Below, in pieces: positions 58,542-64,000 of a stretch of DNA of 64,000 bases. Position numbers and translations under genes: made by a program. The notes below the pieces were generated by a model. The model searched no databases. It was not told where the DNA came from and saw only the letters and a list, made by a program, of their open reading frames with translations. Origin of the DNA: Desulfitobacterium dichloroeliminans LMG P-21439 (GTDB taxonomy: Bacteria; Bacillota; Desulfitobacteriia; Desulfitobacteriales; Desulfitobacteriaceae). How positions within the stretch are numbered: the first letter of the stretch is position 1; each line of letters opens with the position of its first letter. The DNA lies in contig NC_019903.1 of NCBI RefSeq assembly GCF_000243135.2, positions 1 to 64,000 on the forward strand. Direction: 5' to 3'.

Positions 58542-59410
58542 GTGGTCGGGACTTGATCCGCCACTTGGGTTGAATCCGAGCAGATTTCTTGGGATGCCGC
58601 CATCCCAAAGTCATTCGTGCAGGGATCAGAGGAATCCGACTCGGCCACAGGGGAGGGCTCCATGACCAGAGTAATAGGGTCATCGGCGCGAATGGCTTCC
58701 GGTAGGGAGTCTGCATTTTCATCCTCAACCGGAGCCGTGGCTACAGCATCGACGATATCCTTACCTTTGTTTTTCCCTTTGTTCTTACTTTTGTTTCTGA
58801 CTTTTTCTTTATCTTTGCTGAATATCTTACTGATTGTATTGGTTGTACCCGTAGCTAAGTTAGATGTAGAGTGCAGAATGGATTTAAAGGTGTCGCTGAT
58901 TCCTTTGTCAGCGACCATTAAGTTGCTTTCACAGCCTTTTTGAGCCACGATGGCATCTTGACCGATGGTAAGGACATAGTCGGCATCCAGTAGGCCTTTG
59001 CCACTGAAGAGTCCTTCCAGTTTGCCGCCGGAGATTTCCAGCTGAGTGATTTGGCCAGTTTCCGGATCGACATAGAATTCTTCTACGACCCCGAGGGTTT
59101 TGCCGCTTTGCGTAATGACGCGGGTACCGATGATGGTTAGTTTTTCCTTGATGAGGCTTAGAATCTCAGGTAAGCTGGCTGATTTTTCGACATAAACGCC
59201 CTTGTCGATGGTAATGGCATCTTCCCCCACGCTAACGACTTTGGCATAAGGAATGATGCGCTGGTCCTTGAAAAATCCCTTGGGATCGATGACTAAGGCG
59301 GCTAGGGATTTGGAATGGGAATCAATGACCAGGCTTTTTACATATCCGATATGCTGTCCTTCGCTTAGGGAGACGATCGGTAGGGATAGAAATTGTTTAC
59401 TCGGTTTCAA
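58523..59410 (-). CDS. PRC-barrel domain protein
   Basis: 295 residues. Start chosen as TTG 59410, 8 bases after AAGGGGG. Two PRC-barrel domains: about 1-75 (FLSLPIVSLSEGQHIGYVKSLVIDSHSKSLAALVID) and about 85-155 (IGTRVITQSGKTLGVVEEFYVDPETGQITQLEIS). A Lys/Asn-rich stretch (KDKEKVRNKSKNKGKNKGKD) and an acidic, Ser/Pro-rich disordered tail follow. Relatives include sporulation YlmC/YrrD-like proteins. Role unknown. Confidence 0.82.
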   Translation of the reverse strand: MKPSKQFLSLPIVSLSEGQHIGYVKSLVIDSHSKSLAALVIDPKGFFKDQRIIPYAKVVSVGEDAITIDKGVYVEKSASLPEILSLIKEKLTIIGTRVITQSGKTLGVVEEFYVDPETGQITQLEISGGKLEGLFSGKGLLDADYVLTIGQDAIVAQKGCESNLMVADKGISDTFKSILHSTSNLATGTTNTISKIFSKDKEKVRNKSKNKGKNKGKDIVDAVATAPVEDENADSLPEAIRADDPITLVMEPSPVAESDSSDPCTNDFGMAASQEICSDSTQVADQVPTTKEPLG

Positions 59411-59508
59411 TCGTAATACCCCCTTATTTATGTGCAAGAACATAAGAATCATGCTATCATCAATGTATTCACGGGATGTCTACAATATGCTTAGAGGAGT
59501 GGAGATTC

Positions 59509-60066
59509 ATGAAGCTCATCGTAGGTCTCGGTAATCCAGGAGTGCAGTATGCAGAAACCCGGCATAATGCGGGTTTTCTCCTGCTGGATTGCTTAGCCGA
59601 AGAATTAAACTTAGATTTTCGTTCCAAGTTTCAAGGCTTGGTCTCAGAAACCCAAATTGGAGGGGAGAAAATCTATCTGCTTAAACCCCAGACTTTTATG
59701 AATTTGAGTGGCCGTTCGATCCGGGAAGTGGTCCAGTTCTATAAGATCGCGCCCCAGGACATCTTAGTAATCTATGATGACATGGATTTGGCCGTAGGCC
59801 GTTTGCGCTTAAGGAGTTCGGGAAGTGCCGGCGGACATAACGGGATTAAGTCCACGATTGCCGAGCTGGGATCGGAGGACTTTTGGCGGCTAAAGGTGGG
59901 TATCGGTAGACCCCCGACCGGTTGGGATTCGGCACGTTATGTGCTGGCGAGCTTTGCCAAGGAGGAAATACCGGTGCTTGAGGAAGTGTTGGACAAGGGG
60001 ATGAAGGCGGTAACCCTGTGGGCTAAGGGCGAAGGAGATAAGGCCATGAATGAGTATAACCGGTGA
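59509..60066 (+). CDS. pth: Peptidyl-tRNA hydrolase
   Basis: Recycles peptidyl-tRNA. 185 residues: [22 protein letters not shown] (catalytic His), [38 protein letters not shown]. Start ATG 59509 follows AGAGGAGTGGAG; a frame extension to 59476 is unlikely. In Bacillus pth (spoVC) precedes fin and mfd; here the sigma/anti-sigma, ytoQ and ArsC-like genes intervene. Confidence 0.96.
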   Translation: MKLIVGLGNPGVQYAETRHNAGFLLLDCLAEELNLDFRSKFQGLVSETQIGGEKIYLLKPQTFMNLSGRSIREVVQFYKIAPQDILVIYDDMDLAVGRLRLRSSGSAGGHNGIKSTIAELGSEDFWRLKVGIGRPPTGWDSARYVLASFAKEEIPVLEEVLDKGMKAVTLWAKGEGDKAMNEYNR

Positions 60067-60097
60067 GACAAGGGGTCAAATCCCTTGTCTCATTTTT
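60065..60097 (+). terminator. pth terminator
   Basis: Perfect 10-bp stem GAGACAAGGG/CCCTTGTCTC, 7-base loop, then ATTTTT. The left arm begins at the stop codon. Confidence 0.9.
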
Positions 60098-60175
60098 ATA
60101 AGATAATTTTTAATTTATAAAAGTGAAATGAAAACGGTACGCGAGTTTCTCTAATAGATAGGAAGGGGGGCAGAC

Positions 60176-60676
60176 ATGAGTATCTTTGGAGCACAAGGAG
60201 TTAATAAAACGGCTTATGTGGCTTTTATCACAGAATATAAAAGCATTATGTATCGCATTGCTTTTGGATATCTCGGAGATGAAACAAAGGCCCTAGACGC
60301 AATAGATGAAGCCGTTTATCTTGGATATGTTCACAGAAAAGAATTGAGAGAGACCAGTTTTCTCAAGACATGGCTTACTCGCATCCTAATCAATGAATGC
60401 TATCGCATCTTGAGAAAGATGAAGAGAGAAGTGACCATGGATGTCCTGCCAGAGCAAGGGCAATCTTACTCGGAGGGCACGTTAACGATCAAGATGGCTG
60501 TACAAGTCCTGCCGGAAGATCTTAGAAAGGTCATTGTGCTTCGCTATTTTGGTGGATATACCATTGCAGATACTGCCGCTATATTGGCAATCCCTGAAGG
60601 GACGGTAGCCACTCGTACACGAAACGCTTTGAAGCTCTTAAGAGTAGAGCTGAGTGAGCAGGAAGGGGGAGAGTAG
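60176..60676 (+). CDS. ECF-type RNA polymerase sigma factor
   Basis: 166 residues with sigma region 2 (YKSIMYRIAFGYLGDETKALDAIDEAVYLGYV) and region 4 (LPEDLRKVIVLRYFGGYTIADTAAILAIPEGTVATRTRNALKLLR). The region 2.4 area (FLKTWLTRILINECYRILRK) is conserved. Resembles the SigV/Sig-YlaC-like group. AGGAAGGGGGG before the ATG. The next gene starts after 1 base and is its probable membrane regulator. Confidence 0.93.
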   Translation: MSIFGAQGVNKTAYVAFITEYKSIMYRIAFGYLGDETKALDAIDEAVYLGYVHRKELRETSFLKTWLTRILINECYRILRKMKREVTMDVLPEQGQSYSEGTLTIKMAVQVLPEDLRKVIVLRYFGGYTIADTAAILAIPEGTVATRTRNALKLLRVELSEQEGGE

Positions 60677-60677
60677 T

Positions 60678-62096
60678 TTGACAGATAATGACCAGGAGAA
60701 TTTAAAAAGGGGCAGGCACGACGTGGAGCAAGAATGGCAGGCTTTTATAGCAGAAGCAAATGTGGAGCCTGATGGTTTAGGATTTGTGGAAGATAGATTG
60801 GAGAAAAGAATGGGTCAAGGCAGGAGGAAAAAGAGAGCGTTATATAGCACTCTCTCGACAGCTGCAACGGCACTATTGCTTATCTTTTTGGTCAATACTA
60901 ATTCTGCATTTGCACATACAATGTCAAATATCCCGATTATCGGCCAATTAGTTGAGTATATTCAGTTTGATAAAAGCCTTAGCCAAGCCATTGAAAACGA
61001 ATATATTCAGGAGGTGGCGCTGACCGCCTGGGATGGAGTAGAGCAGTTATCGCTACCTTATGTGCTTGCTGATGAAAAAAATATGGTGCTCTTTTTTCAA
61101 CTTCCAGATGACTTTGAACTGGCAGACAATGAGTGGGCTAATATAATCCTAAGGGATATAATTGATGAAAGCACCGGAGATAAAGTCGAAGGCTTTAGTT
61201 ACTCTACATCTAGTTTGTCCCAAGAGGGGAAAGCCGAAAACCATGGTTTCATCATGCAGCAGTATCACTTTGCAGAAGGCAAAGTACCTGAATCAATTTC
61301 TCTTAACGTGCTCTTGGAGATTGAAATCCTTCCTAACGAAGAGAACGCTGTGCAGGTTGGAGAATTTGAAGATGATGGTCATGAGCGAGATATGAAAGAA
61401 GTGGGGACATTTGCCTTCCAGGTCAAGTTTGAGGAGCTTGCTGAGCCAATCGTATATGAATTTCAAGAGAATTTCAGCATACACGGGCAGACAATAACGC
61501 TTGAAGAAATGAAAGTTTACCCTACTGGAACTGAAGTGTCCTTTACTTTTGCCGACGAGAATACAGCCTGGGTCAAAGGGTTGAACTTGGCTGTCGAGGA
61601 AGATCGAGAAATAGTGATCAAAGGAAGTCATGGGATTAGTGCTATGCATAAAGAAGATTATAGCGGAATGAGTGTCTTTATCGAGTCGAGTTATTTCAAT
61701 AAGCCAAAGGAACAGGAGCTTTTGATTCGAGGGCTGCGCCTATTGGATAAGGAAGACGAATTTATTACTGTAGATATGGAGAAGAAGACTATAACCCCGG
61801 CTATTGAGGGAATGGAGCTTAAAGAAGTCAGGAAAGTAGAAGGAAAAGCAAGCTTAGTTTTTGCAACAAAGGTCAGGGAAGATGATGGCTTTGGAGTATT
61901 TGATTTCGAGTATCGGGATGAAGGAGGGAATACCTATTTGCTGAAAAGCGAGGGTACCTCATCGCCTCAAGATTCTTGGATGGAAACAAGAATTACTGTA
62001 GAATATCCGGAGAGCGGTAAAGTTATTTTACAAAGAACATTAACCCCTATGCTCACTCTGGAAGAGCCAATTAGAATTAAGCTTCCTCAGCGATAA
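60678..62096 (+). CDS. DUF4179 membrane protein, probable anti-sigma factor
   Basis: 472 residues from TTG 60678 after GGAAGGGGGAGAG. N-terminal cytosolic segment (about 1-50, acidic), one membrane helix (ALYSTLSTAATALLLIFLVNTNSAFA, about 53-78), then DUF4179/DUF5643-type extracytoplasmic beta-rich domain. The location directly behind an ECF sigma gene is the usual arrangement for DUF4179 anti-sigma proteins. The inferred role is holding the sigma factor at the membrane; signal unknown. Confidence 0.82.
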   Translation: MTDNDQENLKRGRHDVEQEWQAFIAEANVEPDGLGFVEDRLEKRMGQGRRKKRALYSTLSTAATALLLIFLVNTNSAFAHTMSNIPIIGQLVEYIQFDKSLSQAIENEYIQEVALTAWDGVEQLSLPYVLADEKNMVLFFQLPDDFELADNEWANIILRDIIDESTGDKVEGFSYSTSSLSQEGKAENHGFIMQQYHFAEGKVPESISLNVLLEIEILPNEENAVQVGEFEDDGHERDMKEVGTFAFQVKFEELAEPIVYEFQENFSIHGQTITLEEMKVYPTGTEVSFTFADENTAWVKGLNLAVEEDREIVIKGSHGISAMHKEDYSGMSVFIESSYFNKPKEQELLIRGLRLLDKEDEFITVDMEKKTITPAIEGMELKEVRKVEGKASLVFATKVREDDGFGVFDFEYRDEGGNTYLLKSEGTSSPQDSWMETRITVEYPESGKVILQRTLTPMLTLEEPIRIKLPQR

Positions 62097-62126
62097 TCTC
62101 TTAAGGGTTTTGACAAATAAAGAGGA

Positions 62127-62158
62127 CCTCGCCGACTGTTTTGAACGAATCGGCGAGG
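62127..62158 (-). terminator. Terminator between DUF4179 and ytoQ genes
   Basis: 9-bp stem CCTCGCCGA/TCGGCGAGG (62127-62135 with 62150-62158). On the minus strand TCCTCTTTATTT follows, so it fits the end of ytoQ best. Confidence 0.6.
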
Positions 62159-62180
62159 CCATGTATAGACATAATCGGTC

Positions 62181-62633
62181 TTAAGCCTTTGTCTCGAAAA
62201 TATAGGAAATTACCTTTATGGCTTGATCGATGGATTCAACGGTTACGTTTGCCTTTTGGGAAAGCTCTTTTATAGGGTGATGAAGTGCTTCGGGACGAAT
62301 GATAATAAGAGGTTTATTCAGCGCAAGGGCAGTGCTTGCATCCATAGCTGTATTCCATTGGCGATATTTATTCTCTCCGAAATGGGCAATGACCAAATCG
62401 GATTTACCTAAGAGAACCTGGGTTCTTAGGTTGTTAATCTTGGAAGCGGCTTCATCGCGAAGGATAGGATTGGGTTGGGTTCCGAGAACTTGTTCACCGA
62501 TTATATCTGAATAGTCATGATCCTGCATTGGACCGACAAATTCGATGGGTAGATCAAGTGCAGTAGCCTTTTCCTTAAGCTCTTCACGCCATTGTGTGTG
62601 GATTTCACCGGCTAGGTAAACTACAAGGTTCAT
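62181..62633 (-). CDS. ytoQ: YtoQ family protein
   Basis: 150 residues: NLVVYLAGEIHTQWREEL at the N-terminus and GPMQDHDYSDIIGEQVLG, NNLRTQVLLGKSDLVIAHFGENKYRQWNTAMDAS. It resembles nucleoside 2-deoxyribosyltransferase-like folds, but YtoQ itself has no firmly known reaction. Stand-alone gene. Confidence 0.85.
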   Translation of the reverse strand: MNLVVYLAGEIHTQWREELKEKATALDLPIEFVGPMQDHDYSDIIGEQVLGTQPNPILRDEAASKINNLRTQVLLGKSDLVIAHFGENKYRQWNTAMDASTALALNKPLIIIRPEALHHPIKELSQKANVTVESIDQAIKVISYIFETKA

Positions 62634-62735
62634 TCTAATGTACCCCCTAGGTTAATTATTTCCTATCCAATTTAGCTCACTTAAGCTTAAAAGTAAAGTT
62701 TGGTTCGATTATCATCTATACAGAAGGGAGATAAT

Positions 62736-63086
62736 ATGATGGTATTTATATGTTATACGCGCTGCACGACCTGTCAGAAGGCGAAGAAATGGCTGGAGGA
62801 AAAGGGTATCACCTTCGAAGTGCGAGATATTAAGGGTGACAATCCGACCTTAGAGGAATTACGTCAGTGGCATGCTGCGAGTGGCTTGCCCTTGAAACGT
62901 TTCTTCAATACCAGCGGTCAGCAGTATAAAGCTCTGAATCTTAAAGACCGTCTTGCCACCATGAGCGAAGACGAGCAGTTTGCTCTTTTAGCCTCCGATG
63001 GGATGTTAGTAAAGCGTCCAATTTTGGTAGATAAGGATTTTGTAAGAGTTGGCTTTAAAGAGGAAGAATGGGCGTCTTTAATGTAA
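62736..63086 (+). CDS. ArsC/Spx-like thioredoxin-fold protein
   Basis: 116 residues (115 from the second of two adjacent ATGs). CTTCQKAKKWLEEKG carries the N-terminal CxxC, followed by DIKGDNPTLEELRQWHAASG and the arsenate-reductase-family end LVKRPILVDKDFVRVGFKEEEW. It belongs to the ArsC-related/YffB group, not Spx proper: the RNA polymerase-binding surface cannot be confirmed. GGGAGA before the start. Confidence 0.87.
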   Translation: MMVFICYTRCTTCQKAKKWLEEKGITFEVRDIKGDNPTLEELRQWHAASGLPLKRFFNTSGQQYKALNLKDRLATMSEDEQFALLASDGMLVKRPILVDKDFVRVGFKEEEWASLM

Positions 63087-63145
63087 TAAGTTCCTATGAA
63101 TAACCCTGCACCTCCCAGGCAAACCTATCCCTAGGAGGTGTTTTC

Positions 63146-63322
63146 ATGTTGGTTATGAGAGTTTGTCAGGTCTGTGATCAAGTCTTGGGGGAGTTAGAGC
63201 TGGATGACTTGACCTCGGGACAGCAGGACTCTATAATAAATATCACTGGGAATGTGGCCTACGCTCTTTGCCCAGATTGTATGAGCGAACTAGAAGTCCA
63301 GGACTATCGGCGGTTAAACTAG
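63146..63322 (+). CDS. fin: Fin-like anti-sigma-F zinc-ribbon protein
   Basis: 58 residues. AGGAGGTG lies 5 bases before the ATG. Two CxxC pairs: CQVC (7-10) and CPDC (42-45), with G-x-LE and LT..Q.D.I....G between, matching the Fin/YabK (DUF2757) pattern. In B. subtilis Fin antagonises sigma-F and its gene also directly precedes mfd. This one is shorter (58 against 76 residues), lacking most of the C-terminal tail. The coding call is strong, the functional transfer moderate. Confidence 0.8.
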   Translation: MLVMRVCQVCDQVLGELELDDLTSGQQDSIINITGNVAYALCPDCMSELEVQDYRRLN

Positions 63323-63500
63323 ACTGTTCACAAAGTTTCACTGAGACTGTCTAGCCTAAGCGTTAATGCTCTATGGAGAGCGGAATCAGCTTGTTGCTGA
63401 CTTTGTTCACTCTCAGACGAACATATTTATAACTAGGCACTATGGGGGTCCCCCGAGCGGACGTCCATGGTTTTGCTTTGCCCCTGAAAGGAAGGATTAT

Positions 63501-64000
63501 TTGAAAACCCTCAGCCACTATTTGCGTTTAGGCTTCGATATTGAGGCAGTGGAAAAGGCGATTCCCTATCAGGAATGGCCGCAAATGATATATAACTTAA
63601 CAGGAAGCCAGAAGCCTGCCTTCGCTTCTCAGCTATTAAAGAAGGGTAAGCCTGGCTTGATTCTCACCTATTCGGAGGATCTTGCGCAAAAGTGGGTTAA
63701 TGATTTGCGTACTTGGCTTCCTGAGGAATCTGTCCTTTATTTTCCGGCGACGGATTGGCTGCCCTTTGAGGTCCTTGGCAAAAGCCGTGAAACCACAATT
63801 GAGAGAATTAAGGTTTTAAATCGTTTAGCCGAGGATAATCAATGTACGGTCGTTGCCCCAGTATTAGCCGTGGAGCAGAGGATGTTTTCTGCCACACGCT
63901 GGCAGGAGTATACCCAGGAGTTAAAAGAAGGAGTCTCCTATAATTTACAGGAGCTCACACATAAATTAATCACCGCAGGGTATGAACGCCTTGATGTGGT
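63501..64000 (+). CDS. mfd: Transcription-repair coupling factor Mfd, 5' part
   Basis: First ~166 residues, open to the window edge. The N-terminus reads MKTLSHYLRLGFDIEAVEKA, then YNLTGSQKPAFASQLL and LYFPATDWLPFEVLGKSRETTIERIKVLNRL, which is the UvrB-like damage-recognition module of Mfd. TTG start after GAAAGGAAGGA. Mfd removes stalled RNA polymerase and recruits UvrA. The interval 63323-63500 shows only a short GGGGG/CCCCC hairpin. Confidence 0.93.
   Translation, partial: MKTLSHYLRLGFDIEAVEKAIPYQEWPQMIYNLTGSQKPAFASQLLKKGKPGLILTYSEDLAQKWVNDLRTWLPEESVLYFPATDWLPFEVLGKSRETTIERIKVLNRLAEDNQCTVVAPVLAVEQRMFSATRWQEYTQELKEGVSYNLQELTHKLITAGYERLDV

Overview
The window is a chromosomal origin region from a low-to-mid GC, anaerobic, endospore-forming Firmicute of the Clostridia/Peptococcaceae type. 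A Desulfitobacterium-like organism is my best guess. This is inferred from the gene set: rpmH-dnaA-dnaN-recF-remB-gyrB-gyrA around oriC, a one-chain pyruvate:ferredoxin oxidoreductase, a MetF-type reductase with a cysteine-rich MetV-like C-terminus, and many sporulation genes (spo0E-like, bofA, abrB, yabG, spoVG, fin, a gerA-type operon). No 16S gene is present, so the species is not settled.

Layout. 1-9.3 kb: rpmH on the minus strand, an origin with DnaA-box clusters on both sides of dnaA, then dnaN, recF, remB-like, gyrB and gyrA. 9.3-16 kb: an orphan PdxT-like protein, serS, three serine tRNAs and one arginine tRNA, tadA, a duplicated tRNA 3' end, a probable unannotated ~370-nt RNA, a small XRE/membrane protein/B12-radical-SAM cassette, a Spo0E-like gene and the large SRP RNA. 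16-19.2 kb: dnaX, ebfC, recR, bofA. 19.5-27.9 kb: PFOR, a ferritin-like protein and a three-gene spore germinant receptor operon. 27.9-41.9 kb: an Orn/Lys/Arg decarboxylase, holB, ricT, yabA, rsmI, abrB (minus), metG, tatD, two G5/3D proteins, cwlD-like amidase, a GH18 lipoprotein, rnmV, rsmA. This closely follows the Bacillus subtilis yaaO-to-ksgA order, but tmk is absent from its usual place.

41.9-49.2 kb is an accessory block: MetF/MetV fusion, chemoreceptor, DUF1624 membrane protein, glycosyltransferase, then yabG, a highly structured intergenic element and an L,D-transpeptidase. 49.3-52.8 kb: cyanophycinase and cyanophycin synthetase, a nitrogen-storage pair. 53-60 kb: ispE, a GntR regulator, purR, spoVG with a sigma-H-like promoter, glmU, prs, a PRC-barrel protein (minus) and pth. 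60-64 kb: an ECF-like sigma factor with a DUF4179 partner, ytoQ (minus), an ArsC/Spx-like protein, a short fin-like gene missed by length cut-offs, and the 5' end of mfd, cut by the window edge.

Most of the window is conserved housekeeping and sporulation sequence. The parts most worth a second look are non-coding: the candidate RNA at 12.60-12.98 kb, the tRNA-Ser 3'-end duplication with its inverted-repeat insert at 12.28-12.52 kb, the nested-hairpin element at 48.6-48.75 kb, and the folded leader of tadA at 11.58-11.65 kb.
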